Position numbers and translations under genes: made by a program. 64,000 bases of DNA from Okapia johnstoni (taxonomy: Eukaryota > Chordata > Mammalia > Artiodactyla > Giraffidae), in NCBI GenBank assembly GCA_024291935.2, contig CM044308.1, positions 115,594,501 through 115,658,500 of the forward strand. The letters run 5' to 3'. Below, in pieces: positions 31,641 through 42,774 of the stretch. A model generated the notes under the pieces. That model was given only the letters and a program-made list of their open reading frames with translations, was not told the DNA's origin and ran no database searches. Every line of letters starts with the position of its first letter. The first letter of the stretch is position 1.

Positions 31641-32389
31641 GCTTTCCCTTCGTCTGCACTGCCTGTAGACAGTGTGGTCTGTCGCACCTACTTGGGATCC
31701 TGCCCAGATCTAGAGTGGATGAGGTTTAGGTCCAAGGCAGGTGGAGAAACATAGGAGGAGTATTGCCCTGAGGAACTGATCTCCAGAATGAGAGGGAGAG
31801 AGCAGGAGTCAGCACCTCTCTAGTCTCAAGGAACAAACCCTTATTGCACCTTAGAAAGGTCTCTCCCAGCAAGGGGCCAGCCTCTGGCCCTGGAGGACTG
31901 CCTGGCCTGCCAGTCAACCATCAAGCATCACTGGGTCTCTGGCTTCTCTCTGCCCAGGAGCGCCTGGCAGCATTGGCTTTGCTTCACATATTAATTTTTC
32001 AATCTGATAAAAGCTGTTTGTCTCTCTGCTTCTCTGCCCTGTTAGAGAGAGGCATATCCTGAATCCTGACCCTCGGGGGAACAAATGCTGTTTAAAAACT
32101 CATCAGCCTTCAAATGAGGCCCAGGGCCCAGAGCAGGAGCTTGTCACCTGGCTCTGAGCCCCAGGCTGAATATCAGCAGCCCCAGCCTTCACGAGCAGAG
32201 GGCCCAGATCAGCATCAGGTAGCTGACATCAGTCAGTTGTCTCTTGACATCCCCCACCGTCCCATGGCTCAGCGGTCCCTGAGATCTGCCCATTCTCACC
32301 CTGCTCCACTGCCCCTTCTAGGGATGCTGGTATCTGAGATGCAAACCAGCCACCTGCCTCCATTACCATGGAGCTTCACTCACACATAC
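31641..32389. other. Unassigned, repeat-poor
   Basis: About 31975-32110 is AT-rich and repeat-free (cacatattaatttttcaatc; aacaaatgctgtttaaaaac). No gene recognised. Confidence 0.35.
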
Positions 32390-32650
32390 ATTTGTTCCTC
32401 GGCTCACTCAACACCTACTGTGTGCTAGGATCTACTGTGTGCCAGCGCCCATGCTAGACGTTGCATACAAGAGTGAAAGATGTAGTTTCTGCTTTTTATG
32501 AGCTCACAATATAGTGGGCACATTGTGGGAGTCAGCAGACTTGTGACTGAACCATTTCAAATAGGTGTGAAGGTTAGGACACAGTCAGCCCAGTGGTCTA
32601 GGGAGGTGTCAGGAGGCCTGCCCCAGCAGGGAGCTATGAGTTCAGACTCA
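32390..32650 (-). repeat. L2 fragment, antisense
   Basis: cactcaacacctactgtgtg, then a local repeat of tactgtgtgc, then tgagctcacaatatagtggg. Confidence 0.75.
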
Positions 32651-32679
32651 AAGGATGGATAAAAATGAGTCACTTGAAT

Positions 32680-32900
32680 TTCACCCTTCCTATTGTCCAC
32701 TTGTTGAAATTCTACTTAACCAACAAAGCCCAGCTTCAGAATCCTTCTCTGATCCCTTTAACCCAAACCAGTCCCAAGTTGACCTGTATGTTCCCCACTT
32801 CCCTACAACACAGGCTTCTCTTTTTAGAGCTCAGTAAAGGATGCTTGCAAGGCCCTTGCCTATGGCCATACTCACTGTGCATCACACTGCTCAGGGCTGC
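32680..32900 (+). repeat. L2 fragment, sense
   Basis: caaagcccagcttcagaatc, then cttctctgatccctttaacc, then gacctgtatgttccccactt. Confidence 0.7.
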
Positions 32901-33309
32901 CATTCCCAGAAAGGTAGGTGAAAATAGCACCCCCAGGAGTTCTGCAGTGCACAGCCTGCACAACAGCACATGGGAGCCCTGGGGCTGTGAGTGATTTTTC
33001 TTCTCAGCATAAGCTCCACCATCATTCCCAGAGCAGAATATCAGATTAGCCCTCATTGTTGCCGCTCTGTTGCCCACCCACCTCTCTGTTCGTTCCACAC
33101 TACCTAACCGGCTCCTCTGCTTCCTTCCTTTTTACATTACCTCAGCTTCCAGTGGTTTGTGCTGGTATGGCTAACCATGTTTAAACGGATGATTGCAATA
33201 GTTCTGCCCAATCCACATTTTCAGGATTCTCCTTCAAGCATGATTTCAAGAAATATATTGATTCTTGAAATCAGGGAGTGTCAGCATGTGTGTGTGGACT
33301 GTAAGTGGA
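32901..33309. other. Unassigned; contains a perfect palindrome
   Basis: Holds the 12-bp inverted repeat at 33241-33273 (tgatttcaagaa, loop of 9, ttcttgaaatca). No gene. Confidence 0.5.
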
Positions 33310-33425
33310 GAAGAGGAGCAACACCATTGATTATCCATTGCGTGCCAGCCACCATGCTAGCTGCTTCACATAATCAGATACAGGTTATTTTAAGGGAAGA
33401 AAGCACACTATTTCTGCTTCAGTGT
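33310..33425 (-). repeat. MIR fragment
   Basis: ttgattatccattgcgtgcc, then atgctagctgcttcacataa, then tcagatacaggttatttta. Confidence 0.6.
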
Positions 33426-33594
33426 TGAAGATTGAATGAGAGGGAGCAAGGCTGGAGGCATTCATGAATGCGTGTGTTGACTACGTATATATATTAATAT
33501 CTGTGCCTGTTGAACACATCACGCTCTATCTTCTCCCTCCAGCAAACTCCCTCTTGGAGTGTCCTTTGGTCTATCATAGTGATGGATGCATGTG

Positions 33595-33765
33595 TGGGCT
33601 GAACAAGACAAATGTGGGTTTGAGCCAATTAACCTCTCTCGATCTCAGTGTGGATGCTATAACTAGAAGCCCTCGAAGGCGGCCCATGCCACATGTTTTA
33701 TAGGGTGCCTGTCACATCTTAAGCAACACATCTTAGCAACTCGTATCATTATCATAATTATTTAG
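33595..33765 (+). repeat. MIR fragment
   Basis: gtgggtttgagccaattaac, then ctctctcgatctcagtgtgg, then cgtatcattatcataattat. Confidence 0.6.
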
Positions 33766-33989
33766 ATTCAAGCTTCTCTCCTGGTTGGATTTTCCACACC
33801 AGTGTACACATGAGCAGGGGAGTGTGTGTGACGGCAGGAGCTGCAGCAGCCCTGATGGCACACCCATCCTCTTGGATCCCAGCAACCTGGCTGGCAGGAG
33901 TCAGTCCGGTGCCAACTATCCTGGAAGGTCCTAGCTGGGACTCCGATTCTGCCAAGTCCACTTTTCACAGAGCCGCTCCAGCACCAAGG
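33766..33989. other. Unassigned sequence
   Basis: Three overlapping frames on both strands without splice or domain support. Confidence 0.35.
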
Positions 33990-34690
33990 GAGGAGAAATA
34001 AGCCAGAAGCATTCACACAGCTCCCACTAGGTGCCAAAAGAGTGAACGGACTAATGTTTTCTAAACAGTTCAAGGTAATCAGGTGAAATTCCCTAAATAA
34101 ATACAATTCCCTAATGGATTCACAGCTGCAAGGGGGATGTCATTCAACTGACTATTTAACAAAGCTGTTTAAAGAGGGAGACTGCGAGGATCATGTTTTA
34201 TGTATTAGCTGTGAAAAATTCTCTTTAAAATTTGTCTCAGTCATCTGAATGCGGGAGTTCCGATAAAGCGCCAAGTTTTATGATGTATGTTTTACAAGCA
34301 TTTGCCCACACTCACATCCTTCTCTGTTTTTACCCTCCCCCACCCCCAGCCCTGGCCAAACCCTCCAGAGATACATTTAATCCTCTCCCATCCACAAAAT
34401 GTTCTAAAGCAAATATGCAGTATCATTTTTCAAGTGTGCGTTAATAATTCAAGCTTCACACCAAGTTTTCAAACTGAATTGGCTTCCTAAGCCGATGTGG
34501 AAATGTCTGGGTCAAATATACTTTAAAGAAAAATTCCTTTAATTAGTTTCTTTTGAACACAACACAAAGGCCTGGCTTGATAGCAAGGCAATTTATTGCC
34601 AACTTGACACAGCTTCCATGTTTATCAGTTAAATGATTCTGTTGCGTTAGAAATAGGACATCTTGGCTTCGAAGGACCTTGCAGTCTTGT
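33990..34690. promoter_or_regulatory. Candidate conserved non-coding block
   Basis: About 700 bp free of any repeat I recognise, in a window that is otherwise full of them. It is AT-rich, has many stops in all frames, and contains clusters of homeodomain-like (tttaattagtttc), HOX/CDX-like (caatttattgcc) and SOX-like (aacaaagctg; aacacaaagg) cores. No exon is visible. The regulatory reading is inference. Confidence 0.3.
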
Positions 34691-34789
34691 ATATTTGCTA
34701 TTCTTCTCTTGCTTGCTTCCTAGGAGGCTCTGAGCTTTGTTCTCTCTGGTTTGAAGGCAGAGAGCAGCCTAGCCAGGAGACCAAAGTAG

Positions 34790-34995
34790 TTTGGCCAAAG
34801 TCGAAGTAGAATCAGAACTCAGATCTTCCTGTGTCATCTGGGTCAGTTGTGTTGTCACTCCAGCCTGAGTTTTCTCATCTCTTAAATGGGAATAAGGATG
34901 ACATATCCTTGGTAGGATCAATGTGGAGACATAATGAGATCACGAATGTCAAGTGTTCTGCATGTAGTCAAGGCTCAATAAACCAGTGAAGATGA
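34790..34995 (+). repeat. MIR
   Basis: agcctgagttttctcatctc, then ttaaatgggaataaggatga, then ggagacataatgagatcacg, then gtagtcaaggctcaataaac: nearly full-length sense MIR. Confidence 0.85.
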
Positions 34996-35149
34996 TGATA
35001 TGATGACAGTCATCACTATTAGTCTCCTCCCAAGGTGTCCTCTCTCCATTCCAGAAGTTCTTGCATTAAAACCCCTCCAAGGCCTTTCCCATGATACGGA
35101 AGGAATCTGACTATCTTCTTAAAGGAACAGACACGCCTCCTACAGCTCG

Positions 35150-35340
35150 GTCTTCTGGCCCAGTGCTTCTCAACAGTTAATATGCACACCAGTCTCCTGA
35201 AGATCTTGCTACATGCAATTTTCATTTCAGTAGATATGTGCTAGGGCCTGAGATTCTGCTTTTCTAACAGTCTCCCAGGCAAAGCTGATGCTGCTGGTCC
35301 ATGGACCATGCTTTAAATAGCAAAGGGTAGTCCACAGGGT
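35150..35340 (+). repeat. MER5-like DNA transposon fossil
   Basis: cagtgcttctcaacagttaa, then gggcctgagattctgctttt, then ctaacagtctcccaggcaaa, then gatgctgctggtccatggac. Confidence 0.85.
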
Positions 35341-36239
35341 AACCATTTATTTGCAGAAAATTTACATGGAGAAGAGAACAGAGGAATGAGAGGTAGCTGG
35401 TATTTTTCCTCTTCTTTCTTCCTTCCTGCCTACTCTGTCTCTTTCTCTCTTTTTGGCCATTAGGGTTGCTTTGAGATCAGGCCTTCACAGGCTGGGCCTC
35501 TGTTGTGCAAAGACCCGAGACATGAGAAATGCCCGAGCCAGGGCAATCGGTCACTCTGTCCAGGCCTCCTCCCTTCATCTTGAACAAACAAGAACTGAGG
35601 ACATACCCTGTGCCAGATGCTGTACACAAAGAGAAGGCCGAAGAAACAAAAACCTCTCCTCTAAGCCAGAGCATTTTTCCATTGAAAGGGGTCTTGATGG
35701 CTGAAAGGCTCTGGCTCTGGGTCATATCTTTACGTTGCCATCTTTCAGAAACTTGGGACCAATAAAGAGATAAAAACCACTGCCGAGGTCATAGCAATTG
35801 TTGTTTCCATAGCCACTGTGTTCACCTGATCAGCAGGTCAGGGGGTTGCAGCCTATTTCCAGGAACTGTGAGGGGCCAGGGAAGAGAAGAGTCGTGACGG
35901 CACTGACCCAGACAGTGCTGTCTGGGGGCAAAGCACAAAATGGGGGCAGGCAGGCCGAGGGCTCCAACTCAGTTCCCCTACTTGGTGAGCCTGGACCTCC
36001 CGGAGCCCATCTCGTCTGCGACACGATCGTAAGAGTACTTCCCTCCCTCCCGGGGATGCGGGGAAGGGTGAGAGAGACCAGCGGTGCCCAGCGCAGGATG
36101 TCCTTGTCTCCCCATGTCTGTGCATCCCCGACCCCATCCATCTGAGGGGGCTGGGGATTTAGTCTGCAAGTGACAGGTTGAACGGCACTGAATCATAAGG
36201 GGTTGGTTATTTTGTTTGTTTATTTCCCATTGCAAGCTT
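35341..36239. other. Unassigned; opposed open frames
   Basis: Frames at 35453-35704 (+) and 35477-35725 (-), and four near 35830-36235, overlap in opposite directions, as expected from GC-rich chance. About 35585-35640 weakly resembles antisense L2. Confidence 0.35.
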
Positions 36240-36440
36240 GTCTGCTCAATAATTCAATTCAACAAGCCCTGGTTAAGCCTTCCTTCATTCCAAGGGCTGT
36301 ACTGGACACCAGAGGGGATAGAAAAATAAATATAAATAAGACTCTGTTCCTGCTCTCAAGGAACTTCCTGTCTTGGCAGTGAGGACTCCAGACACCCACA
36401 CAGAGCCCTGCTCCCAGGGGGACGACACTAGCCATTAGAA
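36240..36440 (-). repeat. L2 fragment, antisense
   Basis: aattcaacaagccctggtta, then ccaagggctgtactggacac, then ctgctctcaaggaacttcct. Confidence 0.55.
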
Positions 36441-36466
36441 ACACACACACACACACACACACACAA
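36441..36466. repeat. (AC)n microsatellite
   Basis: Thirteen uninterrupted AC units. Confidence 0.98.
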
Positions 36467-36847
36467 AAGTGTCACGAGTGCAAAGAATCAGCTGTGGGTC
36501 TTGTGAAGCCCAAAACTCAATTCTATTTGCTTTAGAAAAGAGTTACGTTTTCTCCCATTTTTATCAAGGAAGAAAGCAAAAGCAAAGATTCCGAGTGGTG
36601 TCTAATTAAAAGGCAGAGCATTTAAAGATACCTGCTCATTTACTCATCACATATGTATGAATAACTTAGATGTCAGGTAAAACTGAGATGGATGCTGTAG
36701 TCAAGTCACTCAAATTACCCAGATTTTTGGTGACCAGTATAATTTCAAAGATTCCATATTCTGTTGTCTCTTTTAGATACATGACTTCTTGCCAGGTATC
36801 CTGGTTTGGAGCTGGGAAAATGTGGTGTAACAATAATGCATAGTCAA
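36467..36847. other. Unassigned AT-rich sequence
   Basis: No gene or repeat recognised. Confidence 0.35.
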
Positions 36848-37068
36848 GGGTTTCCCAGGGGATGCTAGTGGTAAAGAAACTACCTGCCAGTGCCGGAGAC
36901 ATGAGACACGGGTTTGATCCCTGGATCGGGAAGATCCCATGGAGGAGGGCACGGTAACCCACTCCAATATTCTTGCCTGGAGAATCCCAGGGAGAGGAGC
37001 CTGGGGGGTGACAGCCCATAGGGTCACAACGAGTCGGACACGACTAAAATGACTTAGCACACATACGT
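36848..37068 (+). mobile_element. Bov-tA SINE
   Basis: gggtttcccaggggatgcta, ggtttgatccctggatcggg, ccactccaatattcttgcct, then gagtcggacacgactaaaat. Confidence 0.92.
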
Positions 37069-37634
37069 GCAATGCCTAGTCAAGCTCCCCAGCCACCTTG
37101 GTTTGGAGCACTTAGCACAGTGTCATACAACCAACTGCTACGAGTCTCTTCCTGGTCTTGGCTCCTAGAAGGCGGAGGCTGAGATACAGTGGTTGCTTTT
37201 TAAATTGAGAAACGATTAAATAACCAAAGGTGCCTTGCATCTTGCAGTGTGCATGACTGACTTAAGGGAGACAGGTAAGAAGGTGGGCAGGCGAGGAGAA
37301 GGGGTTAAAGAGAATGCAAGAGGAATAGATCCCTTCCACCTGGAAGGAACTGCTCCTTGGAAGAGGTGGGAGTCATGTCAGTTTATTATGATGATAATAA
37401 AGCCTGACTTATTCTGGCAAGTTCCCAAACCTCTGCCTTTCTCCTCCACCCCAATGCCTCCCCCAGTTAATGATTAACACAATCATGATAGCAAAGCTGT
37501 GCTGTGAGAGTCCAGGGCAGCCAGCACTGCTAGAGACAAAAAGACATTTAGAAACACCTGCAGATCTCAAATCTTGCTCAGAACTTGGGGTGCTGGGAGA
37601 TTTTTATAGCAAGGGGGCCGGCCCTGGGCTCTAG
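37069..37634. other. Unassigned sequence
   Basis: No gene. Short text cacttagcacagtgtcatac at about 37110 hints at a LINE or MIR tail. Confidence 0.35.
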
Positions 37635-37765
37635 AAGCCCAGTTGCAAACTCAGCATTGTGCCCTCCATGACTCTGAGCAAGTCACAACCTACTCTTCCT
37701 TTCTGAGCCTTAGTTTTCCCATCTGTGAAATGGGCAGCTGAGACATGTTCAGTGAGTTTCAAACT
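37635..37765 (+). repeat. MIR
   Basis: catgactctgagcaagtcac, then ctgagccttagttttcccat, then ctgtgaaatgggcagctgag. Confidence 0.8.
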
Positions 37766-38329
37766 CTGCTTCCTGCAGTTGTAAGGGTTCCTCCAGAAAG
37801 ACTGAAGTGGGGAGAGGGCCAGCTCTACCCTCACCGTGGTCAGAACAGCTCAGCTTTCATCTATAGATAGACTATACCTCTGCATAAGCCTTCCCTTTGA
37901 AGAAAGGGTTTTGAGGTTAAAGATAAACTGAGAACTACCGGATTGGACATCCTCTGAGGTTTCTTTCAGTTTTGACGTTCTACTTCCCGTCCTCGATCTG
38001 TTTCTTAAAGTTCTTCTGCAAGGTAGGCGCAATGCTGGCCAGTAAAGATAGACAAGTGAGCAAGCCCACCTTGTACCCAATGACTCCATTCTCAGGGTGG
38101 GTAAATGCAGTCTGCATGGCAGCCCCCTGAAAAGCAGCAGTCCTGATGGCCCTCACATGACCCAGGCAAGATGGTATCCAAACCTGGGAGATGATACGCC
38201 AGAATGACTCTTCCAAAAGTGAGGCTAAACATGTGACAAGGAGAAGCTTAGGAGCCAAAATGTGGAAACACCTTGACCTCCATCTCTTATCCCCCTGGGT
38301 CCAGCCCTGCAGGCTTAAGGACACAAAGA
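37766..38329. other. Unassigned sequence
   Basis: Minus frames at 37850-38089 and 37980-38324 overlap without splice or domain support. Confidence 0.35.
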
Positions 38330-38330
38330 C

Positions 38331-38612
38331 ATCTGCTGCTGCTGCTGCTAAGTCGCTTCAGTCATGTCCGACTCTGTGCGACCCCATAGATGGCAGCCCA
38401 CCAGGCTCCCCTGTCCCTGGGATTCTCCAGGCAAGAACACTGGAGTGGGTTGCCATTTCCTTCTCCAATGCATGAAAATGGAAAGTGAATGTGAAGTTGA
38501 TCAGTCGTGTCCAGCTCCTAGAAACCCCATGGACTGCAGCTTACCAGGCTCCTCCGTCCATGGGATTTTCCAGGCAAGAGTACTGGAGTCGGTTGCCATT
38601 GCCTTCTCCGAC
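38331..38612 (-). mobile_element. BovA2 dimeric SINE, antisense
   Basis: (ctg)n start, tcgcttcagtcatgtccgac, then a second unit from about 38495 (gttgatcagtcgtgtccagc), ending ggttgccattgccttctccg. The short flank repeat gacatc lies on both sides. Confidence 0.93.
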
Positions 38613-38659
38613 AGGGACATCAGGTGCCCACAATCACACTTTGCCTGAGTTATTTCTTA

Positions 38660-38790
38660 AGTCCATATGATCCTGTAATCTGAGCCTTCTTACTCCCCTC
38701 ATACAGATGAGAAAATGGAGGCTCAGAACAGTGAAGTGATAAGCTCAAGTTCAAAGCTGAGTCTACCTCTTCTTCACTACTGCTTTCCAC
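38660..38790 (-). repeat. MIR fragment
   Basis: cctcatacagatgagaaaat, then ggaggctcagaacagtgaag, then gataagctcaagttcaaagc. Confidence 0.75.
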
Positions 38791-38835
38791 CCTCTGGAGT
38801 CCAGGCCTTCCACAGCCTTGACTAAAGACCATCCA

Positions 38836-39103
38836 GGACTTCCCTGGTTGTCCAGTGGTTCGATTCCTGGTCCAGGAAGATTCCACACCCTTTAGAACCA
38901 CTAAGCCTATGCATCACAACTACTGAGCCTGCATGCCCTAGAACCTGTGCTCTGCAACAAGAGAAGTCACTGCAATGAGAAGCCCACAAACCACAACCAG
39001 AATGTAACCCCCACTCACAACTAGAGAAAGCCCGCATGCAGCAACAAGGACCCAGTGCAACCAAAAATAAGTAAATAATTAAATAAATAATTTTTAAAAA
39101 TCA
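38836..39103 (+). mobile_element. CHR-type SINE
   Basis: ggacttccctggttgtccag head, ctgtgctctgcaacaagaga, then caactagagaaagcccgcat and an A/T-rich tail. Confidence 0.88.
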
Positions 39104-39439
39104 TCTGTCTCTCCTTGGTTCTGCTATGGGGTGCAAAGGGAAGGGCCATGTGTTCAGGGTGGGGCCAGAGTGTCACCAAAGTCTCAGCATACCCCCCTGA
39201 GGCCAGGAGGGTGGCAGTGACAGGAATCAGAAAGGAAACCTTTGAAACGAGGGTCACTACCGGCCTGCTTCCCTGTCAGCCCCTCTTTCCTACATCAACC
39301 TTGGAAGCAAAGTATGGAGCCTTTCATCCATACAGGTGTCACTTCTTCCATCACATGGATTGGCGAGTTGGGACAAGGTCAACCTCATCCACCCATGGTC
39401 CACGCAGAATCCCCCAAAGAGGATGCTTTCCAACAGCAG
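39104..39439. other. Unassigned sequence
   Basis: Overlapping plus frames (39115-39447, 39242-39595, 39336-39536) with no splice or domain support. Confidence 0.35.
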
Positions 39440-39525
39440 CGAGCTGATCTTCTTTACTACAGCCCCTGGTCTCCCGCATTGCCGGCATATTCTTTACCGC
39501 CTGAGCCACCAGAGAAGCACAACGG
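39440..39525 (-). mobile_element. Bov-tA head fragment, antisense
   Basis: ggtctcccgcattgccggca, then tattctttaccgcctgagcc, then accagagaagc: the antisense tRNA-like head only. Confidence 0.75.
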
Positions 39526-39680
39526 TTACACAGTAGGAATCAAACTGACAACGCATTCCTATCTTGCCCTCTACTCACTAGCAATTGGATCATGAGTAAA
39601 AAATTTATCCCTCTCTGCATCTCAGCTTCTCCCTCTGTAAAGCAGAAGCAGGAATACACTATAGGGTTGTTCCTTTTTTA
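39526..39680 (+). repeat. MIR fragment
   Basis: tctctgcatctcagcttctc, then cctctgtaaagcagaagcag. Confidence 0.5.
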
Positions 39681-39951
39681 GGATTAGTGCATGATTTTTA
39701 GTTTAATTTTTCCTTTATTCTAAGTTATATGTTCATAGGCTAAGCATCAAATCATTACGTGACTGTTACGAAAAGCAGCAACTCCTGCCCATTTCTACCT
39801 CTCGTTGCCTATTTTTCTAACAAAAACACTTTCAATTTTTTAACAGTGCTATTGAGAGGTAATCCACATCCCATAAATTTTACCCTTTTAAAGTGTACCA
39901 TTCAATAGCTTTTAGTACATTCACAGAGTTGTGCAGCTGTCCCCACCACTG

Positions 39952-40165
39952 ATTTGATTTGATTTTCATTTATTTTTGGCTGCATCAGGTCTTAATTGTG
40001 ACAGGCAAGATCTTTCATTTCAGCGTGCCGGCTTCTTTCTAATTGAGGCACACAGGCTTAGTTGCCCCCTGGCCTGTGAGATCTTAGTTCCCTGACCAAG
40101 GATTGAACCCACGTTCCCTGCATCGGAAGGCAGATTCTTAACAACTGGACCACTAGGGAAGTGCT
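39952..40165 (-). mobile_element. CHR-type SINE, antisense
   Basis: tttttggctgcatcaggtct, then gaccaaggattgaacccacg, then aactggaccactagggaagt. Confidence 0.88.
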
Positions 40166-40267
40166 CACTTGTCATAGACTTTAGAACATTCTCATTACCA
40201 CCTCCCTCCCCAAACAACACATTCCTTAGTCATCAACTCTGTCTCCCCATCCCCAGTTTTCATTGCT

Positions 40268-40476
40268 ATTGTTGTCATAAGGCCTGTCCAACTCTTTTGC
40301 GACCCAATGGACTGTGGTTTGCCAGGCCCCTCTGCCCATGGGATTTCCCAGGCAATAATACTGGAGTAGGTTGCCATTTCCTTCCCCAGGGTATATTCCC
40401 GACCCAGGGATTGAACCTGAGTCTCCTGCATTGCAGGCAGATTCTTTACTGCTGAGCTACCGAGGAAGCCACCCCA
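40268..40476 (-). mobile_element. Bov-tA SINE, antisense
   Basis: cctgtccaactcttttgcga, then gcccatgggatttcccaggc, then gggattgaacctgagtctcc, then tttactgctgagctaccgag. Confidence 0.92.
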
Positions 40477-40678
40477 ATCCTAGGCAACCACTAAGCTACT
40501 TTCTGTCTCTATTGATTTGCCTATTCTAGACCTTTCATATAAATGTAATCATACACTAGATGGTCTTTTGTGACTATCATCTTTCATGTAGCAGACGTTT
40601 TAAAGGTTCACCCATGTTGTAGCATCTATCAATACTTCATTTCTTTTTTTGCCTGATAATATTCACTGTATGTATATA

Positions 40679-40905
40679 TGGGGCTTCCAAGGTGGTACAG
40701 CTGGTAAAGAATTGGCCTGCCAAGGCAGGAGATGCGAGAGACACGAGCTTGATCCCTGGGTCCAGAATATCCCCTCGGGAAGGAAACGGCAACCCACTCC
40801 TATATTCTTGCCTGGAAATTTTCATGGACAGGGGAGCCTAGCACATTATAGTTCATGGGGTCGCAGAGTTGGACACAACTAAGCAACTGAGACACACACA
40901 CATGT
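40679..40905 (+). mobile_element. Bov-tA SINE
   Basis: ggggcttccaaggtggtaca, then gatccctgggtccagaatat, then ggcaacccactcctatattc, then ttggacacaactaagcaact. Confidence 0.92.
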
Positions 40906-41195
40906 GTATATACTATTGTACACAATACATTTTCTTTATCCATTCATCAGGGCTGGTGAACATTTGGGTTGTTTCCACTTCTGGGCTATCATGAATAATG
41001 CAGTATGAACGCTGCTATACAAGTCTTCATGTGGACATATGTTTTCATTTCTCTTGGGTGTATACTTAGGAGTAGGATTGCTGGGTCATATAGTAACTCT
41101 CTTTTTAACCATTTGTGGAGTCAGAGACAGCTCTCCAAAGCATGGCAAGGTTTTACAATCCCACCAGCACTGTATGAGGCCCAGGGCTGTCCTTG

Positions 41196-42211
41196 CAGGT
41201 TGAATTGAGATGATGTTTATAAAGTATCTAGTATGGTGTCTGGCAAGTAGTGGGAAAAAAAAAGCAGTTCTCTTCTCCCTTTTAGTAATATGTCAGGATC
41301 CTGAACACCTCCAACTTCTCCTAACACTTCGCCTAAATCCCCACTATGGATCTCAACCTGAATCCAAAGCTAGGTTCCTCGCTTCAACTTATACCTCATT
41401 TACACAGTCATGATTTCTCCACCCAAGTTCAACCCCAGGCACCCACAGGGTGTTCTAGGAGTCCCACATAGCATTTTGCTTGCTCATGTGATTGGGGCCA
41501 GCTCCTGGCTTTACCGCACTTCAAGACCATTTTTGGCTTACACTCCATCATCTCGTGCAGACACACTGCCCAGGAGTGCTTGGAAGCCCACATCCAAATC
41601 ACAACTCCACTGATTTCTCAGTACCGCGGTTACAACTTAGACCACGTGTATCCTGCTGGACAGCCAGTATCTGTAGATAAGGCCACTAAATAAGGCCTGT
41701 CTCAGTGTAGCATGCCAGCCCTGACTTAGCTACAGCTATCTCAAACATGGTAGGAGGCTGTAAGATAAAGAGACATGCTGGATGCAAGAAATCAATACAA
41801 GCAAAGGAACCATAGAATGGGAAACTTATACCCCAAATTTTCTGACTTTGTACTCCCACAATTTTCGCTGGAAGTCCACTTCAGGTCATCCCAAGTCTCT
41901 GAGAGTACCTCATTTATACTGGCCAGGCTTCTTAGGGCTAAAAGTTATAAAGACCCAATTCATGAGATCTGAAGCCAAAAGGACACTTCTACAGGCTCAT
42001 TGAAAGAAGTCTGGACCAGGCGATGAGAAGCATCGAAAAGGAGACCATCCAGTCGGCATTCTCCCTCTGACATAAATCTGTGCACCTCTGTGTGACGTTT
42101 TCCTGCTGGGGACAGGTTTCTTCTTGGGGCTGGGTCGGTGGGACACAGAAGGAGGTGCCACACTTCAAATATTCCTAGGCTTCTATAAATCCAGTTGAAT
42201 AATCTCAGAAA
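41196..42211. other. Unassigned; no supported gene
   Basis: Several plus frames of 60-73 codons (41210-42003), none with convincing splice sites or domains. Confidence 0.35.
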
Positions 42212-42366
42212 GAGGACTTCTCTGGTGGCCCAGTGGTTAATAATCTGCCTTGCCACAGAACGTACCTCTACAGTCTCAGAATAAAATCTTTACAACATTT
42301 AAAAAAAAAAAAAAAAGAATCTGCCTTGCAATGCAGGGGACGTGAGTTCAATTCCCTGGCACAGGT
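42212..42366 (+). mobile_element. Rearranged CHR-type SINE
   Basis: Head ggacttctctggtggcccag, then taataatctgcctt at about 42239. Foreign text and an A16 run follow, and the SINE text resumes at about 42317 with gaatctgccttgcaatgcag. It reads as an insertion of a short polyadenylated piece with a repeated aatctgccttg. Confidence 0.75.
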
Positions 42367-42774
42367 GTGCTCTGTTTGCTTTCTGACAACGACTGAAGGC
42401 TTTTGAAGGAGGCTCCCTTGCCTCTCTCCATTCTCCATCACCCTTGGGCAGGCTGGCTCCCACCAGAGGAGGCTGGGACATTCATTACAAGGCTAACAAG
42501 CTTGTGCGCCTGTCATGCAGTCACAGTACCTGGGTAAGCTTTGCAGACTGGCACAGAGGTGCTGTCTCCCTCCAGGCTGGCATGGCAGGAGGTGCACCAA
42601 TGGGGTTAAGCCTTGTTGGGTGTAGCAGGGGCCACATCGGCAGAGGGGCCTCATTGCAGGTGTCTCTGGCAACTGGTGATGGTCTTCTCAGACTCCATGT
42701 GGACCCATGACAACCTGGGAGGCAGGGACCTCAGGTTCTATTTCCAAATCATAACGGACAATATAGCATATGGG
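42367..42774. other. Unassigned sequence
   Basis: No gene or repeat recognised. Confidence 0.35.

Larger units (their letters stand above)
39685..41195 (-). repeat. Ancient L1, antisense, carrying three SINEs
   Basis: One L1 in pieces: gctattgagaggtaatccac and gtaccattcaatagctttta; then accacctccctccccaaaca; then gccatt-free stretch ttgatttgcctattctagac and tcacccatgttgtagcatct; then ttgtttccacttctgggcta and ggattgctgggtcatatagt. The order matches an antisense L1 3' end. SINEs sit at 39952, 40268 and 40679. Confidence 0.85.

Noticed and set aside
34232..34490. Two plus-strand frames inside the AT-rich block
   Set aside because: They are short, overlap in different frames and lack splice sites; the region reads as non-coding.
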